Positions 30,436 to 43,639 of a stretch of 64,000 nt of DNA are shown in pieces. Positions within the stretch are counted from its first letter, which is position 1. Every line of letters begins with the position of its first letter. The stretch comes from Dipylidium caninum (lineage: Eukaryota > Platyhelminthes > Cestoda > Cyclophyllidea > Dipylidiidae). The stretch spans positions 1 through 64,000 of the forward strand of contig QEYB01001237.1 in assembly GCA_017562135.1 (NCBI GenBank). The letters are read 5' to 3'. A program made the translations under genes and the position numbers. Below the pieces are notes generated by a model. It did not search any database and was not told where the DNA came from. It saw only the letters and a list, made by a program, of their open reading frames with translations.

Positions 30436-32104
30436 CTAATAATAATGTCCGTGAAACAAGTATTTATTACGTGGTGGGAAGTCGTAGCATGGCCTGATAG
30501 TCCGAAATGAAGGGAGGCGGCTGCAGACTCTATGCGTTTAAGTTGAATGGGATGCGAGGGCGCATTCTTGTGTAGACGAGGTTCTTGTGGTATCTAGCGC
30601 GAATGCAAATAAACAAACATCTGCGTCAGTGGTCCGAGTTGACACTTGCTTGATGATTACTTAAACGACCAGCTGCTGTGCCTTTAAATCGAGGAAAAAA
30701 GGCTCGGGAGGCTCGGTGGTGCAGACTGTCAACCACCACGCAACCCTTATGATTAGTTGGCAACCGCCTTCGGGTTCGCGACATGCCGGTGGCCTCCATT
30801 CTCGTAGCTCGTCTTGGCTATTTCTGCGCTTTACCCGACTAATAAACTCACCTCTTAGGAGACATGGCAGCCGCGACTACGAAGATCTTGGCCCATCCCA
30901 AAAGAAATGTAGCCAAACACAATGGGAACCGAGACAGTCGCACTGAAATAAAAAGCTGTCTTAAACAAGTCATTCTACCGCCACTAAGTAGGTTCACGCC
31001 GTAGCCCGTTCCACCGTTGGCTAGTCGCCAGCAACCTTGAAGAAAGGCAATTAGGAACAGGGTATTCGCTTATTTCTTTAGGCAATTTACCATACGAGGT
31101 AGATCGAAAAGGCCTTCCTGCATTCGAGAATGACGAGGACTGCAGAATGGCCTCGGCTGTCATGTCCCTTTGGTGCGCAGATGTGACCAAATGAAGGTGG
31201 CTGACCACGACCAGGCGGGAGAGTCGGTGATTATGGCAGGGCGAGATGGAGCAATTTTGGCCCATTTCTACCGCGACAGCTTCCTTATTGTCCCAGAAAA
31301 TGATTATAGGCTGTGCTGAGGGCTTGAAGATAGTTGCGATCTAACGTAGCAGAAGAAGAGAATTCCAGGCACTTAACTTGATGAAGTGGAGTAAGAGAAA
31401 GGATTGCGACTGGACTACCAAGAATTATTGTGGAGACTGAAGAACTCATAGGTATTGACATCCCTCAGATCTCACACCGACTCATGGTGAAGTCATACTT
31501 CGAGTCTACCAGAGAATGCACATGTCTAGCTGTCGGAAGAAAGCTGTGATTTCGAGAGATCTCACAGCCGCAGAGCACAACAGCAGTCAGGGGCGGAAGG
31601 GTGAACAGGTGCTTGAAAGGGATGTAATATCGAGTAGGTGAGAATGTTTAAGCCTTTAGTAGTTTACGTGCACTGCCCGACGTTGTCACCACTACCGATG
31701 CTCAGTCGGTTCACTTTCTCATCCAACCTGCGATTCCTCGCGGTTCACGCTTAAGCGTCGCAGAAGCGCAGCAGTCGATACTCATCCAGAACACATTTCC
31801 GCAATTTCCTGTGGCAGGGCATCGGAGAGAGCAAGTTACGTGAAAGTCAGGACTCACTCAGCAGCAGCAGGGCCCAGGTGGCGAACCCAATCACTGCCAC
31901 TTGGCCCTAGCCAGCATCACCCACCTCCACCCGTCCCACCGCCGACCCGCACACACGAAGATTCCCGCCTCGGTGAACCTAACGAAGGCAACAGACTGCG
32001 TCTGCACGACGAAGTCTTTTCGATGCACGCGGCACGAGAACTCATTCAGTGAACGCCGCTTGACTTGCCACCTACACAATTCCTTAGAAAGGCCAAATTC
32101 CCAC
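30436..32104. other. Probable intron or intergenic, nothing recognised
   Basis: A minus-strand open stretch 32145-31891 overlaps the right edge; it has no family resemblance. Confidence 0.4.
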
Positions 32105-32233
32105 TCTGCGGGAACGAACAGAGCCGCGTGAAGGAGTCGTCCCAATCGTAGTCAGCGAGGAAGTGGTGTAATCGGTAGATGTTTCGCTGAGATAATCCGA
32201 GGAGGACGCCAACGATGAGTTTGAATTGGTCGT
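32105..32233 (-). CDS. Candidate Ser/Thr-rich exon, unidentified
   Basis: Minus strand: CAACAAGCAG acceptor, 43 codons in phase 0 reading SNSSLASSSDYLSETSTDY then TTPSRGSVRSRR, GTGGGA donor. The composition looks like a disordered phosphorylatable coding segment rather than chance. Confidence 0.35.
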
Positions 32234-35022
32234 CTGCTTGTTGGCAGGTAGCAAGAGTTTTCGGCTCATGCCTCAGTTGGCGCGCCAGTTAACACCGCGC
32301 GTGTGCCTTGTGTCGAAGTCAAGAGGCGTTAGAGAAAAAGGAACAGAGTTGGCTTGCAGTCGGTTGACAGTTTGCCTGTCTGTCCATCTGTCAGTGTATT
32401 CGGAACTCTCAACTATTCCAATTCCGCCTCCCTCCGCGCACGGAGACAAGTTAACGTTTTCGGCAACATGGCAACGCACGGCAACCTAATGCGTCACCTC
32501 GACCGTCCACTCAAGTCTGTCTCAGCTAAGCAACACTCTCATTCAGTCCTTGGTTCACCAGTGCGAGAGACGAAAAAGAAGAAGGACCTAGACTTTGGCG
32601 CCTAAAGCCTAGAATGGATGGCTGACGACTAAAAGCCAACTTCGAGTACATGAAGTAAGCACTTTCGGTTAAGACGAACAGCTTTGGTTGGTTGAGATTG
32701 GCGCTTAGATGTGGAGAGGCATGGAGCCTCCCTCGCTTCGTCTGTGAGTCGATAAGCCATTCTGTCTCCCATTAGTCCTGACAAGGCATCTACACTGGTA
32801 GTGATCCCCTCAAAATGACACATCTACTTCGTCGACCGCCACCTCCACGTCACTCTAGTGTTAGTTGCTGATGGCCCTCCACCCTCGGGGATTTGACAAT
32901 GGGCGGATTATGCTTACCGCATAAGTGAGGAGGAGAAGGAGATGATGCAAAAGCCTGTAAGGGCGAAATGGACATTTTGTCATTAGCGCTTACAATTGAG
33001 GAGGCAGCCGAGAACTTCAGCATACGTTGCCAGGGTACAATGCATGCCTATTTTCTCAGAAAAAATCGGACATTGGCACTTTTGTAGAAAGGTGTAAAGC
33101 ACCTGCTGTGTCCAGCTAAATGGTGATAATTTCTCTTTTGGCCTCATGGCACACCACATTTGTCCAGCTCCTGATTGGGCTCGATCGCAGCGATGACGCC
33201 TTCCTCACCTACATGATATAATCCCATTCATGTTGGGTGTGGCCGCATTGCCCCTCCAAGACGCATTCTCTGCGTGTTCTTATGCGGAATGGCAATATCC
33301 CTTCCCCTTCGCTGTAACCACGTAGTTCTTTGAGAGCCCAGTAAGACCTCATAGTCAGGCCGCGAATATGCTGACCTCGTCGATGCGACGTACGTTCAGT
33401 CCGAGGACCTTTCAAACGTATCGTCTCTCAACTTATGCAAAGGCACGGCGATGCCATATTTACTTTCTTAACTTCCTTTGGATGTCATCCCCTCTATCGC
33501 TCTGAGCTCGGGCACCCAAATTATCTGTCCAAAACTGTTTGGGCGAAACATTCGCTGTGGGGGCGAAGACGCGACAAGGTGGGAAAAAACACCAAAAGTT
33601 TACCTCTCCTTTATTAAAAATGAGCGCTAATGATTGGAATCGCATTACTGAGGGTCTCGACCCTTCACCACAACATCCGTCAATCAAGAACACGCATTTC
33701 TCAACCATCTCCGTCGGAAGTTGTTTCTGAGTGGTCTAAGGACACGAAGCCGTCTGACCAGAGGTGGGCACAATTAGAAAACTTCTGATTATGGGTTTAC
33801 TATTAGTCCCATTGCGGATGTCCTTCGATCAACTCATTCTACCCTCCCCGAATGCGACAGATAATTGGGTGGTGGACTGTAACAAGTCGCCTGCTCGGTG
33901 CTTGCATCTCCCGGTTACTCGCAGGTCACCCCTGTTCAGATGTCGCACTTGTACCTGTGGAAGAAGACTCTAAGCGGCCTGGCCACACCTCTGCCTTCCC
34001 CCCTATTTCCTGGGTTCCCCATCAGTGGTTTTGCTGTACTTTAACCTCCTTCCGGAAGGATAGTCTGTCAAAAGCGCTCTAGAATCCACGTTGGCTAAAG
34101 GATGGCATCCCTTGGTCCACCTTTTAACCCTCTAATTCTATTTCAAATGGAAAACAGAGGCAATAAGGACCAGTTTAAGTTATATCGAGCACAAATCCAC
34201 CTACAACCCGTAAGTTTTTCAGTGAGCCATCACGTGTATTGGAACAGACGCAGGCAGCTTTGGAGGAGATTAAATCTCTAAAAAACAACTCCTCCAGCCT
34301 TGATCCACCATAAAGAATGGATCCGGAATTGCGTCACTTGTCAGCCGTCTCAATTTATGAATCCAACGTGATTAATCATGTGCCACCCAAAAAGATCTTC
34401 TTCAAGTTTAACAAACGAGAGAGAAGTTGACGCGCAACGCAACGCGTTATGAAGGAAACCAGAAACTTGGGCAAGAAGAAGTGCAATTTGCGCTCTCGAG
34501 CAAGGCGGAGAGTGTAGAAAATCGTATCCCCCTACGCAGGTCGAGAGTCCCCCGGTATACGCAAGGTGTGTTGGCGCGTCACTGAACATCTCCTCCAGCC
34601 TTCTTCCATGTTCATTTCGGCATGTTCCACAGACACCTGAGATAACCTTTTGGAGATATTACCCTGCCGTCCCGACTTGACTCGAAACCACTGGAGTTCT
34701 TAGCTTGGTGCAACACGGCGTAGAAATATCACTGCAAGATAATGTTGTTACGGAGTCGGTCAGGGAGTCTCCACCGAAGTCACCTGACAGACATGTTATG
34801 TTGTGTGGCAAGTCTTTCTGCTAACTGCCAGATAAAACTGTTGCCACTATGGCGGACTTACAAGAGGCTGCCTCTGACAGAGGCTGGTAAAACGTTGCAC
34901 TGGCACTGAATAAAGAAAGGGAAAGGCTTTGCGAAATAATTTTTCATCTAACCTGATTAGCAGACACATTGGTGGTTAAGTGACGGGGAAAAATGTGCAA
35001 GACGAGGTAAAAGCCACCTCAC
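32234..35022. other. Probable intron or intergenic, nothing firm
   Basis: A plus-strand ATG at 34147 opens MENRGNKDQFKLYRAQIHL before a GTAAGT donor at 34207; no partner exon was found, so it is not called. Confidence 0.4.
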
Positions 35023-35066
35023 CTGCGAACTGCACAAGGCTTTTTTTCACTGCGTACATTGGGTTT
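35023..35066 (-). CDS. Unidentified minus-strand gene, small exon
   Basis: Near-ideal acceptor (TTTTCTTGTTTGCAG) and GTGAGG donor on the minus strand enclose 44 bases. In the phase set by the upstream exon they read NPMYAVKKSLVQFA, phase 2 in and 1 out. No family recognised. Confidence 0.5.
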
Positions 35067-35343
35067 CTGCAAACAAGAAAATGAAGGCTCCGCACAAGTC
35101 CCGCGTTATACGGGACGGGGCGGTGGAGATCGTCGGCATGTGATCACGAATCGCTGTTGTCTCACCGCAATGTGGACGGGAGAGGTTGAAGTCGAGTGTC
35201 GGAGGCACCTAAGGAGGTATGCAATCATGTAAACTTCATAGAGCCTCTAGAGAACATAGCCCAAATGACCCCTGCCCCCCCTGCCACCCGCAGCCCCGTC
35301 TTTACCTTGCTTTCTCGCCCCACTCTAAAAACAAATGGTCTAC

Positions 35344-35425
35344 AAGGGAGGCGAGGAAGTTTCCGCAGTTTTTGATAACTTTGACTGATGATAAAATCGG
35401 GGTCCTGGTGAGATAACTTTTATTT
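35344..35425 (-). CDS. Unidentified minus-strand gene, middle exon
   Basis: GCATGGCAG acceptor; in the phase from the upstream exon it reads IKVISPGPRFYHQSKLSK, TAETSSPPL, and ends at GTAGAC in phase 2. A different frame stays open further, to a GTAAAG donor near 35301 (SYLTRTPILSSVKVIKNC), so the exon could be longer. Confidence 0.45.
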
Positions 35426-35486
35426 CTGCCATGCAGTACGGAGAGATCTCGGATATGGGAAGGTAATCCAATGCCTGGAGACTTAC

Positions 35487-35664
35487 CATTGAGGGGGAAC
35501 GTGGCAACATTCTCCTCACATCCCGGAAAATTACTCAATTCGGTTGATGTGGAGGCGTCCAGAAGCAAAATCTGTAGATTTACCGCCTTTCGAGCCGACC
35601 ACTTGTCCATAAATGAAGTGTGGCGAAGGCGGAACAAAGGTGGAGTTGATTGTGGGTAAATTGT
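35487..35664 (-). CDS. Unidentified minus-strand gene, exon
   Basis: Reads MDKWSARKAVNLQILLLDAS and FPGCEENVATFPLN, ending at a GTAAGT donor in phase 1. The acceptor (AAGTAG) is weak, so the left end in transcript order is tentative. Joins the next two exons without a stop. Confidence 0.45.
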
Positions 35665-37047
35665 CTACTTTCCACTCGCAGTTGAGAGAGTTCCTTCTCG
35701 GTGGTCGACGAGATTTGCACAGATGCTGGCAGACTTGCCTGCTCGTCGGGGGATTTTCTGACCTAAGTTAGAGTCGCAGACTGCTCCCAGGATCGGCTCA
35801 CATCGCATACGCCCGAGACCTCCTAATTCGTAGTAGCATAATCCACACCGAGTCGAAATTGAGGGGAAGTTATCATTAAGAGAAGGAGAGTGCTAATTTT
35901 ACATTTTTATTAGTGAAGACTGAGCAATGGCTACGAAGGAGAGTCCAACATTCGGGGTCTTTGTGGGGAAGGTGTGACTTTCCACTCCAGTATCACTACC
36001 ATATCATCTAACATGCGATCCCTCTCCTGGTGGAGTGGCTGTTGTGTCGACTCGTGGAGGCCCCTGAGACGGCCTGGAAGTTGCTGACTGCTTCTAACAC
36101 CAGTTGTTCATGTTATGTGTTGGAGACGGAAAAGCTCTAAATGATTCCACTGACTCTATGCTCTTTCCGGATGTTTACTGCACATCGTTAGCACGCATTC
36201 AACCCTATGTGAACCATTTTTGGTCAATCCGCCCTCAAAGAAGGATTGAAAAAGCGCTGATAGTTGCTCACACGTTCTGAGACCTTCTACACAAAACAAC
36301 CGTTTAAATCTGAGTGAAAATAAACCTTCATCCGTAGACCGTGAAAAACTGGGCAGAAAGGCAGTTCAACTTGCCAGAGATTTCCGACTGGCTGCCTGTG
36401 TTTTTCAAAACCCCCTGCCAGGGCTGAAGAAAAATGCCTTTCCCAATAAGTAACTGATAAATTAATTTATCTGGCGAATTTGAAAACGCGGTTGGTTGCG
36501 TGACGCAATTTCTTCCCCGCGGTCAGCTGACTACGCACGTCAACGTGAGAAAGGAGGAGAAGGTGGAAGCGTCCTGATCCCCTCGAATAACTCCCTCCCA
36601 TCCTTCTCTGCACTTCCACCTTACTCCTCGTCACTTTGGCAACAGGATTTGTGCGATTGAAGGCTTATTTTGCCTTTACTCTTCAACAGAGTACTGAAAT
36701 TCCATCTTAGGTGACACCACATGGACGTCGCACTAAAACGTTTAGCCTACCTGAGTCTCGCTGTGGTACCGCAGAAGTAGCTAGAAATGTTCAAACGCTT
36801 CACACTCACTGGCCGAACCTACTGCACTTCGAGTTGGGGGAGTTTAAGGGAAGTGGAATGCTACCTGAATGTCGGCGTTTGTCCAGCTATTCTTCCAAGC
36901 CGCAGTCAGTGCGTAGGTGAGGCTTATTGCCTCTGCACCATCCTCTTTCCGCCCATGGCGATGGTCACCTTAAAAATTCGTCGGCCGAACCGTAAAAACT
37001 GTCTCGTAGTTAGAGTACATAAACCGCCTCCCCAACTTTTTTCTTAC
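35665..37047. other. Probable intron of the minus-strand gene
   Basis: Nothing recognised between the two exon candidates. Confidence 0.35.
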
Positions 37048-37110
37048 TTCAGCTGGGACGAATGTCGAATCGAACAGTTCAAAGTTCAAATTCAAAGCCC
37101 GGTAACCACG
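37048..37110 (-). CDS. Candidate exon, unidentified minus-strand gene
   Basis: Minus strand: GATAG acceptor, 21 codons reading RGYRALNLNFELFDSTFVPA, GTAAGA donor; phase 0 on both sides, compatible with the exon at 35664. Weak pyrimidine tract. Confidence 0.3.
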
Positions 37111-40100
37111 CTATCTTTCTCCGTCTGAGTCTATCCATCTGGCGGATGTAAATTCGCCGACCCGGCGGACACCTTCTGTCCTACGCCGCTTGTCGAGCTT
37201 CCTTCTGCCAACCTCGTCAGCATTACTTCCTTGTCTCCTCCTGTGTACCGTCTCTGTTGAGTTTTTTTGTCACTGGAACGTAATACCTTTCACGGAGGAA
37301 TCCTTTTTTTGTTGGTTTTTTTAGGTGGCTTCGAGAAATGTAGAGGAAGCTGTCTACTGTCATTCGTCTGTATGAAAAACTACGTATTCTTCCGCTTTTG
37401 AGGCTCTCATATCACGCCTGTCGACCAGGAACGCAAAAATTAACCTCATCATTGTCACAACTTGCCTTCCTTGATAATGACATGACAACATCTTGAGATT
37501 TTTACGAGTGCAATTCATGACCTCCCCACTACTTGCGGTGTCGCTTATGCGTGAACATTGAAGTCGTGTGAGGTGAGGGAGACAGCGAGCATTGAAGGCG
37601 TCTTTTTTCCTCTCTTTGTCTCCATTGGTGACTAAAAAAGTCGCCTCCCACGAGGTGATCTCGTTTAGTCCACTTCACCTGTCATCAATTGTTACTCCCT
37701 TCAAGGGTGAGAACAATGACCAGGAGTTGTTCCTTGTTGTTGCTCATGCCTCCAAACTGGAGAGAGGAGAAAGTTGCGTAGATTGAGCATGTGAGAGTCG
37801 GCGGTGATGTAGAAGGGCCGGAAATTGGCTGTCTTCGTTCCTTCTAGTTTCCTGACCGACCGGTTTTAATAGACCGCCTTGTTGGGTAGAAGTCGCGCCT
37901 GGAACAAGAACAGCAACGAGATCGGACGCCAATGCTACTAACCCGGACTTCAAGTGAGAAGAAGTCGGCGAAAGACTAAGAAGGTGGCGTCTTTGAACGC
38001 TAATGTGGCCAGAACCCTTTTGCCTCGGAGGACAGAGGTGGTTAACAACAAGTGATTAAAATATCTCAATTCTTCTTGTTGTCCGAAGTCCTCGTCATTC
38101 ACCGACATTTCCCCAGCGATACGACCTACGATCCACCTTGGAGGGTGCTTCAAATCTCCGAGTAAACCAAAAGCAGTAAAATCGTCCCGCTCCCATGCTC
38201 GACAGACAAAAACAGTACACTTTTGCGCTGGCGAGGTCGAGGAGAAGAGAAGACTATTGAAAAGTTCTTAGAGATTGCATTTCTCCTGTCTGGAGGCATA
38301 AAAGCTGTCTTTATTGCAGATTATGTGCACTCTATACCAATCGGGACTAGCTTCAGACGCTGAAGAACTTTACCGCGGTTCAAGAATTTCTACAACTGAG
38401 GAAATGGGACCGTCTTAGTTCTCGGGGAGTTAGGTCCGAGAAGGGTTGTTGCCTCAAATTCCGCATCTGTTTAAATATCCATGTACATTTTACACGCCTT
38501 GCTCTCTCTAACCTCGGAGGTTGGAGGATTTTCAGCATGATTCAAATCTTCACAACGCCTACTGGCGACTGCCTTGCAAGTAAAGTTAAAGTTTTACATG
38601 TTTTTTCTGCTCGGACAGACATCGAACGTAGTTTTACGCAGAGCACTGACTCCGAGTTTATAAGAATTTAAAATAAGGCCCTAAAAGATGCGGACGTATT
38701 TCGCAAGAGGGAGTTCCTTGAGCCTGACCAAAGCAGAAGTGATTGCTATTTGTAGTTCAATCCGAGGATGGACACGTCGTCTGCGTATGCGTGAGTGTGT
38801 AAACTCGATCGAGCTGCGTAATGCCAATCAATTTGGGAAGTGAGATGACTTGACGGGAGGTAGAACCGGTTAACACTGACAAGGCTTTCCTGGGGCCACA
38901 CACATGCACCGGTTCGAGCTGAGAGCCGAAACAAAATTCTGCCATTCAACTCAGTAGAAGTCTGCCGAAGACGCCGTTGAATGTTAGCTGTTCCAACCGA
39001 CGGTTAACTGGTGCGTCCTGACAATGTTCGGTGAGGAGGAAGTCTTCATATCCTTCTTACTTCTTCTACGATGATTTTATGATTTAGTTCAGTGTGACTC
39101 TCAGTGAGAGTGGCTATCGGGGCTCATCTCGTACGCTCGGATACTCGTTGTCCACACAATTACGTTCACAACTACTAATTTTGCCCCACCGGTTGCTGGA
39201 CAGGCAGAAAACATCAGTGATCTGTGAGTTTTCATGCACCCCATTGGCTTGGCGCACATGTGAGCCTACCCTCCTCCGCATCTCGCCCCTCCCGTCGGCG
39301 GTAAAGCAAATGGAGGAAGGATTGAGGTGTTACGCTTCGAGGCATGTCGTCGATGAGGCGTTGACAGTAACTGCGGGAATAGAGCGAGGCCACTACCGAC
39401 TACGAATTTTCATTGCTCTCGAAGTGATTCCACGTGGCTAAGAGGAATCTTCTTTGTATGGCTGGATTAGGAAGAGAATGGACAACTTGGCAATTCCGCT
39501 TTCTTTGCCACGGCTGCGTGAATAGTCTTCTCAACTATGCCTCCACGGCACCCGCCAGCACTCAAATATGGCGTGCTCGCCGTGTTCGCAGTGAGTTGGC
39601 GCGTTCCATGCCGTACCCAAACGGACTAGTGCGGGAAGTAGGTGTAGCCCCCGATTCTGCCTCACGAAATGTCTCACTTCTCCTATTTCTACGTTTCTAT
39701 TTCTTCACCCGCCTGCTGGGTCCTTCTGGCGCGGCAGACTAACGCAAGGTGGCAGCCGTGCTACGTCAATTGACGAAAATCTTCCCCATTTAGTGTTAAC
39801 CCGATCTTGCTACGTTCTTCCTCTGTTTGCGTTAATATGGCATGGTGGAGATGCCATTATGAGAGGTTTGCGAGAATCCACGTCTATTTGACTCCTCAGT
39901 GCAGCTCCGAAATCGGACTTCAGACACTTTTAAAGAACCGTGTGTTCCTTCTCAATCTTGGTGTCTGGGGTAATTCTTAGCGCTCACCTCCCGATCCTTG
40001 CAAACGTCACATCCACTGCACTCAACAGTTCTAGGGAACAATCAACTCATCCCCTTCTCCTTCATCCCATTCTGCTTGTAGATTTTGGCTGGTGTTTCCT

Positions 40101-43100
40101 GGGCAGAAGAGACTGACGCCTGAGCTACCACACTGGACTACTTCGAAAGCGGCGGTGTGGGGACGTGACGAAGAACTCTCTGGCGACATCTGCTGTTTAG
40201 TCCTCTGTCGTGGTAGTTTGTCCTCCAAACGCACATGCTCAGGCATGGACTCCGAAAAGATGCCCATGTTTTTAAACGTACGTGGATGTGACAGGTTGCC
40301 TGATGCCCCAACTTTTGAGATTGTAGAGCATGAGTTTTATACCAGAATTCCATTTAACAGTGTCATCATCTCCTCGTTGAGGAGAGGTCGCCCACTAGGC
40401 TTACCATTCTCTTTCCTCTTTGCCACGAAAAAGTGCTTGATATTGCCAATTTTTTAAGTGTCTGGCCTATCCAAGTCTCGCCCGGGATTTACACGAGCAG
40501 CAATGAATTAGGATGTGTTAAGCAGAATTTTAACGAGTTTCGCAGTTGGCTAGTCCACACTGAGGTGTGGACAGGTCTGAAGTATGAGTTTCTCATTTTA
40601 AGGAAGTCACTGCGCAAGGTGAAAGAAGAGATAAGTAAAAGGATGAAGGAGGAAGAAAGTCACCTCTTGGGAGCTGTGAGAAATTACCTTACACCCCAAT
40701 TTGGAGAAGCAAAAAGAGGGAAGATTTATTGGCTGCACGTTACCACTATCCCTCAGGGCCGCAGCGACTCGTACTTCCGGTTACAGCAGTTATAAATAAC
40801 AAAATATTGTGTAACACTGAGTATTTTTTCGTATTACTGTGAGCGAATCATTTCTGCTCAGACTTTCCGGCGCAACATAAGTCTAAAATTGTTGGGTCGC
40901 TAAAAGTGATTTAAGTAGAGAGATACATTCTGGCGTAGGTCGCCGAGGCTAAGGTTTCCTCGATGAAATGAATATATTGAGTTGGTTTAATAATTGCTGA
41001 ATTCTGAAAACTCGATGTCGAAATTTTTGGAGCTTTTATGTGGCCGGAAAAACTGGAACGGAACAGAGCATTGTCCTGTCACCTGCAGATTACGGCTTTC
41101 GTGACTGATGGTCCACGGCAGTTATGTGGAGAAAAAGTAACTATCTTGTCGATCATCTCTTCAAAATCAATCGCCTCGCATACTTGTTCCCTGTTCGCCT
41201 AGATGGCAGCCACGTAGTGCTGTGTTAAAGCTTCGTTGTCGACTGATTGCTGCAAGAAATTGCCCCCGGGCATTCAAGAACCATAAGTTGACGCAAGTTC
41301 TTTGCTCCATTCAGGACTTTCTCGAGGTGCCAGTGCCACCGAGTCAGGATTAGCAGTCCCCGAGGGCAGGCCTTGTAGAGTCGCCTCTCAAGTCGTGGTT
41401 CGCGACACCTTGGCACGGCTTCCTGATTAACAGTCTGCCAAATGGGGTGCACATTTGTTCATTTTTACGAAATGCATGCAGGACGGCCGCCCTTCTCGCC
41501 GTCTGGCTTTCTTTTCTCCCCCGAAGGCGGCGCAGGCCACAATGCACGAATGCACAACCACAATTAATGCACTGGAAGCCTGCGAGGCGTTGTCATCAGG
41601 CTGATGTTATTTTCATGAGTGATTCAACGTTTGCATGGATAACTGTGCACAAAGGTAAATACCCATTTTCATGTTCTAGCTCATTTTAAAAATTTCCCCT
41701 CTTGACTTTGTTCTTCATTATCCTTTCCTTTTGGAAAATTCCACCAAAAGGATGGATTTCCTGGCGTTTATTTTATTTGCCTGCTGTAAAAAGGTGCTTA
41801 GTTTCAAGGTTCTGCTTTTGTTGACTCAAAACAATGGATTATGTCACCTCCAAAAAACCTACTCCTCCGATCACAGCAAAGAACATTTTCCCGAGTTTAA
41901 GGTGACACTATTAAAAGGGGAATTACTGAGAGGAGACGAGGAGAAATGTTTTCAACATATTCATGTGATTGTTGTATTATAAGAAGGTTTGAAGGCGATT
42001 TCTAGCACTGAATTTTTCGATTCAGAGAGGAACTTTTTCCCTCGCCCTGATGTTCTCTGGTAGCTGTAAAACATGACGGGGAAAAGACTAGGTGCCCCAC
42101 AGAAATGTACCCATTTCCGCTCGATAATCCACACCCTTCACCGTCGAATGGAATGAGGATGACCGCGTATCCTGGAGGTTGTGATCACTTCGCAACTGAA
42201 TCGGCCAATGATGAGGCGCAAAAGCACCAAATTACCGCCTCCCTTTGGGACGTTGTCATTTGCAACGTAAGCCACACAATGGCATTTCTGTCCAGTGTTC
42301 CGAATGACCACAGGAAGGCGTCCACTGTTATGCGAGTATACAGCTGAAGTGACCAGGATTTCGCTTCGTTCTCCTCATTCTCTTCGCAAGCATCGGAGAA
42401 GTGTCTGACCAACACATATGACTTCAACACCAGGATGCCAATGATGAAAAATGGAACGTTAGATGTTCCACAGCCTCTGTTACCGAGTGAGACGCTAGAG
42501 AATGCGAGAGTATATCTGGTCGGAAGTGGTATGACGCAAATCAAGAATCTGATTGAGTTCTACAGTACTGCCCAAAAGGGCAGTACTGTAGAAAGCTCAA
42601 ACAAATGCAGCTTTTTTTATCCGAACTTTCAGAGAGGCGAGGAGGGGGGAGGGCTGCTTGTCACTACTTAAAGTGGTCATGTCGAGCTTCGGTGCAAAAA
42701 AACTAAAAAATTGAAAACAATAATTTTCTTCCAACGCGTCCAAAACAAAGCGACTGGTGGACGCAACTGTGCTTTTCGCGTAACTTGATCCAAGTGATAG
42801 GAACAGACAGACAGCCTGTGTAGGAAGCAGAAGACGGAAAAAAGAATATGACAGATATAAAAACAGCTTATAAATGTGACATGAAAGTTTTCTGACACGC
42901 TTTCTCAATGATTTGGATAACCCCCAACTTTTTGCGTGCAGTTGAAAGGACCAATAAGGTGTGGAATTCTCATATAACGTCAAGGGATATCGCGTTAAGT
43001 GAAGTTAGACGTTAGTTAGTTAAGGAAGAAGGGTGATGTGGGGTTTACACACTTCGGTGGGACTTCGGCAGCGTTGATTGGTCAGGTGAGTCCACCAATG

Positions 43101-43513
43101 GAAGGCGACTACGGGATGAGAGGGCACTTTAAATGCACTCACCCTCTTCTGTCTGTCCTTACTCATGCTCCCCTCCGCCAGCATGCAAACGTATTCAGCC
43201 AGCCAAAATGACGAGAATGTGAGTTGACAGGCTACTTTTGCGACACCAAGACACCCACCTCTTTTTCCTGCAGGGCATGGATTTTGGTCACAAGTCCAGC
43301 GTGTATTTGAAGAGAAACAGAATGAGACTTTGAGTAAATGAGAAAGGAAAGAGAGTATCTTGTAACTATAACTGTTAACTTAGAAGATACATTTAAGTAG
43401 TAATGGAAGGCGCGAGTTAGGCTAACGGTAATGCCGGTCACGCGAATGTCCACTTTGAAATAAGGCAATAATTTCAGGAACTTCAGATTTTCTCGACAAT
43501 TTCGATTTTTCAG
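37111..43513. other. Intergenic or intronic, nothing firm
   Basis: Open stretches such as 38153-37950 (-) and 40433-40795 (+) lack splice context and family resemblance. A strong hairpin lies at 42558-42593. Confidence 0.4.
42558..42593. repeat. Perfect inverted repeat, 16-bp stem and AAAA loop
   Basis: TTCTACAGTACTGCCC at 42558-42573 is the exact reverse complement of 42578-42593, separated by AAAA. A partial GAG/CTC pairing extends the stem outward past a bulge. Confidence 0.95.
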
Positions 43514-43639
43514 ACGAACTGCCAAGTCAGCAAGGAGGAGAAATTTATGCAAATTTTACACAATTTCAGTGACAGCTCGATGGAGGACAAGCGTTTCCTA
43601 ATTGTCAACTGCGACAACCTTTTTCACGACCGTGATGAC
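43514..43639 (+). CDS. HEAT-like gene exon
   Basis: Acceptor TCGATTTTTCAG ends at 43513. 42 codons read SKEEKFMQILHNFSDSS and KRFLIVNCDNLFHDRDD, then donor GTAAGG. Phase 0 in and out. Confidence 0.6.

Noticed and set aside
31891..32145. 84-codon open frame on the minus strand (VQTQSVAFVRFTEAGIFVC)
   Set aside because: No clear splice sites and overlaps a better exon candidate in another frame.
34147..34206. ATG followed by 20 codons and a GTAAGT
   Set aside because: Looks like a first exon but no compatible second exon was found; a GTAAGT by chance is not rare at this scale.
41523..41603. Plus-strand segment reading QATMHECTTTINALEACEAL
   Set aside because: Preceded by a possible acceptor but without a usable GT donor in frame.
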